Source of the DNA: Deltaproteobacteria bacterium
GTDB lineage: Bacteria > Desulfobacterota > Desulfomonilia > UBA1062
Assembly (NCBI GenBank): GCA_021372395.1
Contig: JAJFUP010000081.1
Coordinates: forward strand, 1-40,641
Direction: 5' to 3'
Length of the DNA stretch: 40,641 nt
Part shown: positions 25,667 to 33,282 of the stretch, piece after piece
Position numbering within the stretch: the first letter of the stretch is position 1
How the letters are laid out: each line of letters opens with the position of its first letter
Program-made: the position numbers and the translations under genes
The notes under the pieces: model-generated
Databases searched by the model: none
Seen by the model: only the letters and a program-made list of their open reading frames with translations
Told to the model about the DNA's origin: nothing

Positions 25667-26665
25667 ATGGCGAATTTGCTGCTGACCACGAGATGTGTCC
25701 GTTCCTGTCCGTACTGCTTTGCCAAGAACGAGATGGCCGAGTCCGATCCGAATGATACCGTGTCGTGGGAGAACATCGTATACCTGGCAGACTTTCTCAT
25801 ACAGTCCGATGATCGCCACCTCGCACTGCTGGGTGGAGAGCCGACGCTCCATCCGCAGTTCGTTGATATCGTGCTCTACCTGCTCCAGAGGGGGCTCCAC
25901 GTCACCATCTTCACCAGCGGTGTGATGTCTGGCGAGCGGCTCGGGGAACTCGAGCGCCACCTCACGCAGATCTCCCCGGACAGGATCCAGTTCGTGTGCA
26001 ATCTCAACAATCCGGAACAAACTCCAGCGCCAGGAGGTGAACATGAGAAGCTGCACCGGTTCCTCACCACCCTGGGCCCCTGGACAACGCCGGGATTCAA
26101 CATCTACAGAACGGATTTCGACCTCGCCTTCATCTTCGAGTACATCTCCCGCTTCGGGATGCAGGGGCAGTTGCGTCTCGGCCTCGCGAGCCCCATCGCC
26201 AGGCAGGACAACCTGTACATCGGCAAGCAGGACATGAAAGGCGTCATCGACAGGCTCTACGGTTTCCGGCATCTCTTCGAGAGGTTCAGGGTGAGACCCA
26301 ACCTCGACTGCGGGTTCCCGCTCTGCTTCTTCTCGGACGAGCAGCTCGGGTGGTTCTTCCGCATGACGGGCACGGTGAACTTCGGCTGCGGGCCGGCCAT
26401 CGACATAAAGCCCAACATGGATGTGTACAGCTGTTTCCCTCTTTCCACCATCCACAAGAGGTCGCTCTATGAGTTCAACTCCATCCAGGAGGTCGCTGCC
26501 TTCTACATCGGCCTTCACGACCAGATACGCCAGGATTTCCCCGGTGCGTTCGAGGAGTGCGTCCCCTGCATCTTCCGGAACGAGAACCGCTGCTCCGGTG
26601 GTGGCGTATGCCACATACTGAGACAGGTTGCCGATGAAACCGCCGATCCTCGTCTGTCCGTATAA
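25667..26665 (+). CDS. Radical SAM/SPASM-like peptide maturase
   Basis: This 332-residue protein starts MANLLLTTRCVRSCPYCFAKNEM, with the cluster motif C10-x3-C14-x2-C17. LLGGEPTLHP (GGEP at about 56-59) is the SAM-binding turn of radical SAM enzymes. The C-terminal third has extra cysteines (NLDCGFPLC, FGCGP, VYSCFP and then C298, C301, C309, C315), a SPASM-like pattern that in peptide maturases binds auxiliary iron-sulphur clusters. It lies 43 bases after the repeat-protein gene, which suggests that protein is its substrate. It overlaps the next gene by 32 bases. The ribosome site is weak, so translation may depend on the upstream gene. The chemistry is not shown by sequence; cross-linking of the Tyr-x-Asn repeats is inferred. 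Confidence 0.85.
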   Translation: MANLLLTTRCVRSCPYCFAKNEMAESDPNDTVSWENIVYLADFLIQSDDRHLALLGGEPTLHPQFVDIVLYLLQRGLHVTIFTSGVMSGERLGELERHLTQISPDRIQFVCNLNNPEQTPAPGGEHEKLHRFLTTLGPWTTPGFNIYRTDFDLAFIFEYISRFGMQGQLRLGLASPIARQDNLYIGKQDMKGVIDRLYGFRHLFERFRVRPNLDCGFPLCFFSDEQLGWFFRMTGTVNFGCGPAIDIKPNMDVYSCFPLSTIHKRSLYEFNSIQEVAAFYIGLHDQIRQDFPGAFEECVPCIFRNENRCSGGGVCHILRQVADETADPRLSV

Positions 26666-27500
26666 TCGTTTGCTGCTCGATCAGATCGGCGGTCATGATA
26701 TCGTCGTCAGGGTCGAGAACCCCCCGGACATCCCCCGGGCAGCCGAAGATGTCCGATGCTCGGGCAAGGCCCTGCACAGCGTCATCATCGAGACCCGGCA
26801 GCCGCTGAGCGCTTTCCGCCCCCAGGACGACTGGGTCGGCATCCCCATCGCATTGTTCGTGCCCGGGATGGGCAACTTCCGGGATGTCGCCCCCTGGGTC
26901 GGAAGCATCCGGGACCTCAAGATGCACGTGTACCTGTCTGCCGGCGACAGGGAAAACCTCACCAGTTGCCGTGTTCTTGCATCCCTGGGAGTCACCTGCT
27001 GTCTCGTCTTCGACACCACGGAGCCGGATTGGGAGGCCCTTTCGGATCTTATGACCTGGGCCGTCTTCGCTCCCTCCTCCCATGCCCCCGTCGAACCTTT
27101 CCATCACGTTGCCGTCCATCACAATCCCGGCGCCTACGTTGATTGGGGAGTGGTCTATTTCGATGGGCCGGGGGCCTTTCTCCATCTGGATTCGGCCGGC
27201 CGGGTGGCCCTGTCTCACCGGGAGCTTCAAAACGGCTCGTTCATCACGGAACATGTGTCCCTGCTGGGCGATCCCTTCGAGAACGAGGGATATCGAAACG
27301 CCTTGAACGCCTGGCGGCACTATTTTCTGAGTGATCATCCCTGCATCGCGTGCGAGGGATGGAAGATCTGCATGGGAAGATTCGGCATGAACGGGAGGCA
27401 TGCCCCGGGATGCCGGGCCTTTGCTTCAGACATGTTGGCCGAGATAGAACAATACAAAGGCCGGCAGCAGGAAGAACAGGCAGAGAGGGCACCTTCATGA
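26634..27500 (+). CDS. Radical-SAM-like protein without the SAM-cluster motif, SPASM-like tail
   Basis: The 288-residue protein has no CxxxCxxC motif, but its last 75 residues resemble a SPASM region: HLDSAGRVAL, VSLLGDPFENEGYRNALNAWRHYFL, and then CIACEGWKICMGRF and a final GC. The first 200 residues show alternating beta and alpha segments, like a degenerate barrel (VVRVENPPD, SVIIETRQPL, MHVYLSAGDRENL, CCLVFDTTEPDW). I infer a non-catalytic partner of the two radical SAM enzymes, perhaps for substrate recognition. Homology to a known family is not certain. ATG 26634 has AGACAGG seven bases before it; TTG 26628 is an alternative. Its stop overlaps the next ATG (ATGA at 27497-27500). Confidence 0.65.
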   Translation: MKPPILVCPYNRLLLDQIGGHDIVVRVENPPDIPRAAEDVRCSGKALHSVIIETRQPLSAFRPQDDWVGIPIALFVPGMGNFRDVAPWVGSIRDLKMHVYLSAGDRENLTSCRVLASLGVTCCLVFDTTEPDWEALSDLMTWAVFAPSSHAPVEPFHHVAVHHNPGAYVDWGVVYFDGPGAFLHLDSAGRVALSHRELQNGSFITEHVSLLGDPFENEGYRNALNAWRHYFLSDHPCIACEGWKICMGRFGMNGRHAPGCRAFASDMLAEIEQYKGRQQEEQAERAPS

Positions 27501-29563
27501 AAACCATCATCTTCAAGGCAACCGACCTGTGCAATTCCAACTGCATCTATTGCCACGCGATCAGAAAAGACCCGCACGCCATAAAGACGATGCCCCTGGA
27601 CATTCTCGAGCAGTTCTTTGCGAGAGCGAACGCCTTTCTCATGGAACAGCCCGAAGAGACCCTGAAGATCATCTGGCACGGCGGGGAGCCGCTGATGCTC
27701 GGACCCGATTATTTCTCCCGGGCACTGGAGTTCAAGGAGGATCTCTGCAGGGACACAGGTTCGCGCATATCCTTCGACATGCAGAGCAACCTCACCCTGT
27801 TCTCCCGGGAGTATGTGGATGTCTTCCAGCGGATGGGAATCAGGACCATAGGCACCAGTTTCGAGCTGCTGCCCGGGGTCCGGGGACGTGGAGGCAAGGA
27901 AGGCTCGGATATCTACAACCGGCAGTTCATTCGGGCAGTCTCGTTGCTGGAGCATGAAGGGCTCTCGTGGGGGATCATCTATGTGGTGACCAGGCCCTCG
28001 CTGAAAAACCCCCTCGAACTGTTCCGCACCCTGACCAACTTCGTCCCCTCCTCCTCGGTCATGTTCAACCCCGTCACCTTTCACAAGGCAGGGCCCGACC
28101 AGATAGCCATATCCCCTGAGGAATTCGTGGATTTCCTCGGCGAGATCTTTCCCGAGTGGTGGTGCAAACGGGAGAGGTATCAAGGTGTAGACCCCTTCCA
28201 TTCCCTGACAGACAACCTCATGAAAGGCGGCGAGTCGCTCTTGTGCGTCGACTCGGGCAGATGCGCCGACACGCATCTCTGCGTGAGCCCAGACGGCATG
28301 GCCTGGCAGTGCGGGAGATCCGCCGACTGGGACCTGATGAGGTATGGATCGATCGTGGATCTTTCCCTCAAGGAGATCCTGGAACACCCTGACAAGGAGA
28401 TGCTGAGAACGAGACCCCGGGTATTGAAAGACGGCGAGTGCAGCGGCTGCCGTTTCTGGGACATCTGCCACGGCGGTTGCCCGCTGGATGCCCTTGCAGA
28501 GACCGGGTCCATCATGCATAAATCCCCGTGGTGCGGGACGAAGAAAGGGTTCATCGAAAAGTATTTCGAGCCCATCACGGGCTTCAGGTACCCATCGCCT
28601 GTCCTGCAGTATGGAGAACCGGGAACCGGACACAACGAGGCAACCGCCGTGCCCTCTGTCGCGTCATGTCCCCCGGGCTGCTCCACCGGAATACGCACGC
28701 AGGATGATGCGCCATGGATAGGGCCCGTCGAATGCATGGACGATGCCTTGATGGTATCCGGGATATTGAACCAGCTTGTCGAAGAAAACCCTTCGAAGAG
28801 ATTCAACCTGGTTTTCAGAGCGAGCTACCGGGAGATCTTTCAGGGGCACCCCGCCATCTCTGAATTCGGCCTGCCGCCCCAGGGAACAACACCGATCCGC
28901 TTGAGCTGCCGCAGCAATGGGGATATTCCCTCTCCTTCCACGAGCGCCTACCAGCTTCTGGCCGGCCTGCTCGGGTTGAAAACTCCTGCAGCAGAAGAGC
29001 TTTTTGTTCCCTGGAAGTTCGAGGATGATCCATCTCTCCTCGAATCCATCCCGTGGAGAAAGCCCAATATCCTCATCTGTCCCTTCTCCGAAACACCAAG
29101 AACGCGGATTGATATCCGTACATGGGAAGAGCTTGCGGCGAGACTGATCGTCGATGGTTTCGGTGTCATGCAGCTGGCAAACATGCGGCAGCCTCATATA
29201 CGTGGCGCCTACAGCATACGCGGGCTGCTCGATGTGAGACGGATGATATCTTTCGTGCGTCACTTCGATCTGGTCATCACATCGAACAATATGTTCATGC
29301 ACATTGCCCGACTCCACGAGATACCTGCCCTCGTGCTGTGGGGACCGAGCGATCACGGCTTCTACGGCTATACCGGCCACTCCCATCTTCAGGGCAAGAG
29401 GACATGCGCGAATGCAGGAGGCTGCATCGGGCCCCTGACGGATGGCCGCCTCTCCTCCCCATGTCCCATGGGGGATGATCACTGCATGAACACATTGAAA
29501 GCAGAAGCGATCTATCAGGCTGCCCTTGAAATAGCCGGGACGCCGACCTCTTCAGGAAGGTGA
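27497..29563 (+). CDS. Fusion: radical SAM/SPASM maturase with C-terminal GT9 glycosyltransferase domain
   Basis: The 688-residue protein joins two enzymes. Residues 1-360 are radical SAM/SPASM: C12-x3-C16-x2-C19 in DLCNSNCIYCHA, GGEP at 62-65, and a C-terminal cysteine set (LLCVDSGRC, HLCVSPDG, WQCGRSAD, ECSGCRFWDICHGGCPLDAL, PWCGTK). Residues about 405-685 resemble GT9 heptosyltransferases: MDDALMVSGILNQLVEENP at the N-lobe, then a C-lobe with DLVITSNNMFMHIARLHEIPALVLWGPSD. In GT9 proteins the usual SnD position before the HxA motif is Asp; here it is Asn. The ATG at 27497 overlaps the previous stop, with GAGAGGG upstream; a frame opening at 27350 is an unlikely start. I infer modification plus glycosylation of the repeat peptide. 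Confidence 0.82.
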   Translation: MKTIIFKATDLCNSNCIYCHAIRKDPHAIKTMPLDILEQFFARANAFLMEQPEETLKIIWHGGEPLMLGPDYFSRALEFKEDLCRDTGSRISFDMQSNLTLFSREYVDVFQRMGIRTIGTSFELLPGVRGRGGKEGSDIYNRQFIRAVSLLEHEGLSWGIIYVVTRPSLKNPLELFRTLTNFVPSSSVMFNPVTFHKAGPDQIAISPEEFVDFLGEIFPEWWCKRERYQGVDPFHSLTDNLMKGGESLLCVDSGRCADTHLCVSPDGMAWQCGRSADWDLMRYGSIVDLSLKEILEHPDKEMLRTRPRVLKDGECSGCRFWDICHGGCPLDALAETGSIMHKSPWCGTKKGFIEKYFEPITGFRYPSPVLQYGEPGTGHNEATAVPSVASCPPGCSTGIRTQDDAPWIGPVECMDDALMVSGILNQLVEENPSKRFNLVFRASYREIFQGHPAISEFGLPPQGTTPIRLSCRSNGDIPSPSTSAYQLLAGLLGLKTPAAEELFVPWKFEDDPSLLESIPWRKPNILICPFSETPRTRIDIRTWEELAARLIVDGFGVMQLANMRQPHIRGAYSIRGLLDVRRMISFVRHFDLVITSNNMFMHIARLHEIPALVLWGPSDHGFYGYTGHSHLQGKRTCANAGGCIGPLTDGRLSSPCPMGDDHCMNTLKAEAIYQAALEIAGTPTSSGR

Positions 29564-29577
29564 TCCCTTTCCGGTCT
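29542..29577. terminator. Hairpin between convergent genes
   Basis: GACC...GGAAGG pairs imperfectly with CCCTTTCC...GGTC around the stop codon of the fusion gene, 14 bases before the convergent response-regulator stop. It could serve both strands, but no strong T-run is present. Confidence 0.35.
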
Positions 29578-30548
29578 CAGTTGCCGCGTCCGGCACTCTC
29601 GAGGTCACCGCTCGCGACGATGGATGAAAAGCATTCCACGAGCTTCGGATCAAGCACGTTTTCTTTCATGGATATGAGCATTTCCAGGGCCAGCTCCGGG
29701 GTATATGCCTTCCGGTAAGGCCGCTCGGTGGTCAGGGCATCATAAATGTCAGCCACGCTGACAATCCTGGCCTCGAGGGGTATCTCTTCTGCCTGCAGAC
29801 CCGATGGATACCCTTTCCCGTCATACCGCTCATGGTGTGAAAGGATGATATTCACGATCATGTCGGAGAGCCTGGCCTTCCTGGCTACATCAGCCCCCCA
29901 CAGGGGATGGTTCCTGATGATATGGATATCGGCTTCATCGAGCGGCCCCTCGTTATTGAGGATGTTTTCCGAGACGCCGATCTTTCCGCAGTCATGGAGC
30001 CAACTCCCATAGCGAATGGCCTTCAACTCATCTTCATCCAAGCCGAGATGACGTGCGATCAACAGCGCATATCGCGCAACACGCTCGGAATGTCCCCTGG
30101 TGTAGGGATCCTTGAGCTCGAGGGCATGAACCAGGGAACGCATGGTATTCTCGTCCCCTCGGATTATGGACTTGATGAGCCGGTATCGTTTCAGGGCATC
30201 CTCGACAAGACCCACGAGCTGGGTGTTCTCCCACGGTTTCACGATGAAGCGGAAGACCTCCACCCTGTTGATGGCCTCAAGTGCCGTCTCAAGGTCGGCA
30301 AACCCGGTCATCAGGATCTTCACCGTTTCCGGAGAGAGGGCCTTGACCCGGGAAAGGAGATCGATCCCCCTCATGCCGGGCATATGGTTGTCGGAAACCA
30401 GGACGGCAATCTCATGCGTACGCACTACATCGAGCGCCTCGGCGGCATTTCTTGCCGTGAGGATTTCTATACCGCTCTCCATGAAGATCTGTGAGGCGAT
30501 TTCGAGGATGTACTCTTCATCATCAACGAACAGGATCTCTTCAGCCAT
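29577..30548 (-). CDS. Response regulator with HD-GYP output domain
   Basis: The 323-residue protein has an N-terminal receiver domain (residues 1-120). It has acidic pocket DDEE near 9-12, the phosphoacceptor Asp at 53 in VSDNHMPG and Lys in IVKPW. A C-terminal HD-GYP domain follows: HALELKDPYTRGHSERVARYA, the metal-binding HDCGKIG, HHERYDGKGYPSGL and VADIYDALTTERPYR. HD-GYP domains hydrolyse cyclic di-GMP, so the protein probably lowers c-di-GMP in response to a sensor kinase. No kinase is adjacent. c-di-GMP often controls pili, and pilBTC begins 1 kb away on the other strand, but the link is inference. Confidence 0.93.
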   Translation of the reverse strand: MAEEILFVDDEEYILEIASQIFMESGIEILTARNAAEALDVVRTHEIAVLVSDNHMPGMRGIDLLSRVKALSPETVKILMTGFADLETALEAINRVEVFRFIVKPWENTQLVGLVEDALKRYRLIKSIIRGDENTMRSLVHALELKDPYTRGHSERVARYALLIARHLGLDEDELKAIRYGSWLHDCGKIGVSENILNNEGPLDEADIHIIRNHPLWGADVARKARLSDMIVNIILSHHERYDGKGYPSGLQAEEIPLEARIVSVADIYDALTTERPYRKAYTPELALEMLISMKENVLDPKLVECFSSIVASGDLESAGRGN

Positions 30549-30802
30549 CTCTTATCCATCATCGTCCATCAGATATGGAAAGTTGAGTGATTCCGGGTGA
30601 AAACATTCCTGCTCCCGCAGCGTTACCCTCCGGACGACAAGAAGCAGTTTTCCACAAAATGAGGATTTTATCAAGGAAAGAGCTCTTCGGTGCATACGGG
30701 AAGGCTCTTTCCCCCTCGATCCAGCCGAAGATGCCTGTCTTGTGCCTTCCACGGGGAAAATCGCCGGTGGATATGAACGGGCTGTTGTGATAGAGGAAGC
30801 CC

Positions 30803-31150
30803 ATGCGTAGCACTATCGGAGACGTCGTTGCCATATACATCGACAACAAGCCATCCGTATATGCGAGGATCGAGGGGATAGAACCCGATATCAAGCACAG
30901 GTGGTACCAGGTGAGACTCCTGTTCCTCGGGTTTCCACCCCAGGAGATGTCCTGGATCCTCAAAGAAGAATACCTTGAGGGTTCTTTGTTTACTATGAAA
31001 GACATCCCCATACAGATTATCCCGGTTGAAAAACCCGGCTCTTACAAGCCTCAGGTGAGGAAGAAAGTGGATGATTCCCGTGCCGAGGTGATCTCCTTGG
31101 ACCAGGTACGGGCAAAAAGGGTGAAGAAAAGCTCGGCCGATGAAGCGTGA
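30803..31150 (+). CDS. Unrecognised 115-residue protein upstream of pilB
   Basis: No family is recognised. The protein opens GDVVAIYIDNKPSVYARIEGIEPDIKHRWYQVRLLFLG, a beta-rich segment, then PPQEMSWILKEEYLEGSLFTM, and ends in a basic tail (LDQVRAKRVKKSS). There is no signal peptide or membrane helix, so it is probably cytoplasmic. GAGGAAG precedes the ATG at 30803. The response-regulator gene is divergent and pilB follows on the same strand after 414 bases. The charged tail and small beta domain would suit a nucleic-acid or protein-binding role, but nothing shows this directly. Confidence 0.65.
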   Translation: MRSTIGDVVAIYIDNKPSVYARIEGIEPDIKHRWYQVRLLFLGFPPQEMSWILKEEYLEGSLFTMKDIPIQIIPVEKPGSYKPQVRKKVDDSRAEVISLDQVRAKRVKKSSADEA

Positions 31151-31380
31151 CGTCCACGGCGATCCCGACTTCTGCCGCTACGGAGAACCGTCCGAGCAGC
31201 ATTGATCCGACAGAGGGGGCCGAGCACGCGAACACCCGGATAACCTGACCAGGCAATGTTATGATACGTTCAGAGGCTTGGATACGAAGGTGAATTCGGC
31301 AGGTCATGGCGATTCCCGCATGGTTCATCACACGGCATTGCTGGCGCACGAACTCATGAGTGAGGTCCACGGGGATCCCG
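31147..31380. repeat. Pair of 21-base direct repeats, 213 bases apart
   Basis: The copies start at 31147 and 31360, read GTGA[C/G]GTCCACGG[C/G]GATCCCG, and match at 19 of 21 positions. The first overlaps the stop codon of the 30803 gene. Origin unknown: partial duplication or paired regulator sites. Confidence 0.5.
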
Positions 31381-31564
31381 GGATGAAATACGTATTTCAT
31401 GAGGAGATCGAAACCGGGTTTCCCTGATCATAACCGATCATGATAAGCCCTCCTGGCCTGGGGATATGAAAGCTATCGCACCACGAGTTGGCATCAAGGA
31501 TTACAGGTCCTGCTCTGTTAAAGTCAGATCCTCCGGGTGCCGATACTCAATAGGAAGGTGAGAC
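31151..31564. other. Intergenic region upstream of pilB
   Basis: The 414-base gap holds a pair of 21-base near-identical direct repeats (31147-31167 and 31360-31380), a perfect 18-base palindrome (31383-31400) and clustered GATCAT motifs (31427-31445). A minus-strand frame across it looks like chance. The pilB ribosome site AGGAAGGTGAG lies at 31552-31562. I see no clear -35/-10 pair. Confidence 0.55.
31383..31400. repeat. Perfect 18-base palindrome
   Basis: ATGAAATACGTATTTCAT reads the same on both strands. It starts two bases after the second direct repeat and lies 165 bases before pilB, so an operator for a dimeric regulator is possible. Confidence 0.5.
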
Positions 31565-33268
31565 ATGGCAAACGAGCGTATTGGTGAGCAGCTGATTAAG
31601 AATGCCCTCATTACCCCGGAACAGCTTCTCGAGGCCCAGAAGGCCCAGAAGGTTTCCGGTACCAGGCTGGGGTCCCAGCTCGTGAAGCTCGGACACTTAT
31701 CCGAGGAACAGCTCGTGGATTTCCTGGGTAAACAGTATCGTCTCCCCTCGGTCATCATGAGGAACAAGAACCCTGATCCCGAGGTGGTAAAGCTCATCCC
31801 GCTCAATGTGGTCCAGAAATACCATGCCATCCCCTTCGAACGGAACGGGTCAACGCTGAAGGTTGCCATGACCGACCCGGCGAACATATTCGCGGTAGAC
31901 GACCTCAAGTTCCTCACCGGATACGCCATTGAAGTTTATGTCACCTCCGAAGATTCCCTGAAATGGGCGATCGACAACTTCTACGATCAATCCGCGTCCC
32001 TGGACGACGCCTTGAGCAGCATGGAGGACATGCAGGGGGCCGTAGAGGTGTCATCCGAAGGCGACGATATCGCTGTAGGAGATCTGGAGAGAGAGGCGGA
32101 CCAGGCACCGGTCATCAAGCTCGTGAACCTCACCCTCGTGGATGCGATCAAGAAGGGCGTGAGCGACATCCATGTCGAGCCCTACGAGAAATTCCTGCGG
32201 ATCAGATTCAGGATGGACGGCATGCTCTATGAGGCCATGAAGCCTCCGTTGCGCCTGAAAAACGCCATGGTCTCGAGGCTCAAGATCATGGCCAAGCTCG
32301 ACATCGCCGAACGGAGACTTCCCCAGGACGGCCGGATAAAGCTCAAGATCCAGGGCGGCAAGGAGGTGGAGTTTCGCGTATCCGTAATGCCCACCCTCTA
32401 CGGCGAAAAGGTGGTCTTGAGAATTCTGGACAAGTCCAATCTGCAGCTCGACATGACCAAACTCGGGTTCGAGGAGGAGGCCCTGGCTCGGTTCAAGGAC
32501 TCCATCTACAAGCCGTGGGGAATGGTGCTCGTCACGGGTCCCACAGGCTCTGGAAAGACCACGACCCTCTACTCGGCACTTTCCGAACTGAACAAGATGG
32601 ACAGCAACATCTCCACTGCGGAGGATCCCGTGGAATTCAACCTCCCGGGTGTAAACCAGGTCCAGATGCACGAGGAGATCGGGCTCACCTTTGCCACTGC
32701 GCTGAGATCCTTCCTCAGGCAGGACCCGGACATCATCCTCGTGGGCGAGATCCGTGACTTCGAGACTGCGGAGATCGGTATCAAGGCGGCACTCACCGGC
32801 CACCTCGTACTCTCGACAATCCACACCAACGATGCGCCATCAACCGTGAACAGGCTCCTCAACATGGGGATCGAGCCCTTCCTGGTCGCATCGTCCGTGA
32901 ACCTGATCGTGGCCCAGAGGCTCTCACGGAAGATCTGCCCCCATTGCAAGACAAGAGACGACGCCTCGAAGGAGACGCTCATCCAGATGGGGATGGATCC
33001 CGAGACAGCCGGCAGGGTCGAGTGTTTGGTGGGAAAAGGGTGCCCGGCATGCGGAAACTCAGGATTCAAAGGGAGGATAGCCCTTTACGAGGTCATGCCG
33101 GTAACCGAGGAGATTCGGGAATTGATCCTCATGGGCGCATCTGCTTCCGAGATCAAAAACCAGGCAATAAGTCAGGGAATGAAGACCCTGCGGCAGAGTG
33201 GCCTCACCAAGATCACCGAGGGTATTACCTCGGTTTCCGAGATCTTGAGAACCACCATGGCCGATTAA
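31565..33268 (+). CDS. pilB: Type IV pilus assembly ATPase PilB
   Basis: PilB powers pilus extension. The 567-residue protein has an N-terminal GspE/PilB domain (IGEQLIKNALITPEQLLEAQKAQ; KQYRLPSV; LIPLNVVQKYHAIPFERNG). Next come SDIHVEPYEKFLRIRFRMDG and Walker A GPTGSGKTT at about 325-333. The Asp and Walker boxes are AEDPVEF and ILVGEIRDFETAEIG. A four-cysteine zinc site follows (ICPHCK ... GCPACGNSGFKGR). Length and domain order are typical. AGGAAGGTGAG precedes the ATG. pilT and pilC follow with short gaps. Confidence 0.95.
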   Translation: MANERIGEQLIKNALITPEQLLEAQKAQKVSGTRLGSQLVKLGHLSEEQLVDFLGKQYRLPSVIMRNKNPDPEVVKLIPLNVVQKYHAIPFERNGSTLKVAMTDPANIFAVDDLKFLTGYAIEVYVTSEDSLKWAIDNFYDQSASLDDALSSMEDMQGAVEVSSEGDDIAVGDLEREADQAPVIKLVNLTLVDAIKKGVSDIHVEPYEKFLRIRFRMDGMLYEAMKPPLRLKNAMVSRLKIMAKLDIAERRLPQDGRIKLKIQGGKEVEFRVSVMPTLYGEKVVLRILDKSNLQLDMTKLGFEEEALARFKDSIYKPWGMVLVTGPTGSGKTTTLYSALSELNKMDSNISTAEDPVEFNLPGVNQVQMHEEIGLTFATALRSFLRQDPDIILVGEIRDFETAEIGIKAALTGHLVLSTIHTNDAPSTVNRLLNMGIEPFLVASSVNLIVAQRLSRKICPHCKTRDDASKETLIQMGMDPETAGRVECLVGKGCPACGNSGFKGRIALYEVMPVTEEIRELILMGASASEIKNQAISQGMKTLRQSGLTKITEGITSVSEILRTTMAD

Positions 33269-33282
33269 GAGGAGGTGCTTTT

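Noticed and set aside
25274-26614. Long minus-strand open frame across the repeat gene and first radical SAM gene
   Set aside because: It is antisense to well-supported genes and its translation is Ser/Cys/Arg-rich with no family character; the Asn/Tyr repeats create the open frame.
24743-29563. tRNA-Glu as the attachment site of a mobile island carrying the RiPP operon
   Set aside because: No integrase, transposase or copy of the tRNA 3' end was found downstream, and base composition does not visibly change. The tRNA neighbour alone is not evidence of transfer.
31017-31400. Minus-strand frame of about 127 codons upstream of pilB
   Set aside because: It covers the end of the 30803 gene and the intergenic repeats, has no ribosome site, and the sequence looks random.
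31487-31506. Possible sigma-54 promoter (TGGCATcaaggaTTACA) before pilB
   Set aside because: The GC pair required at -12 is absent at the correct spacing.
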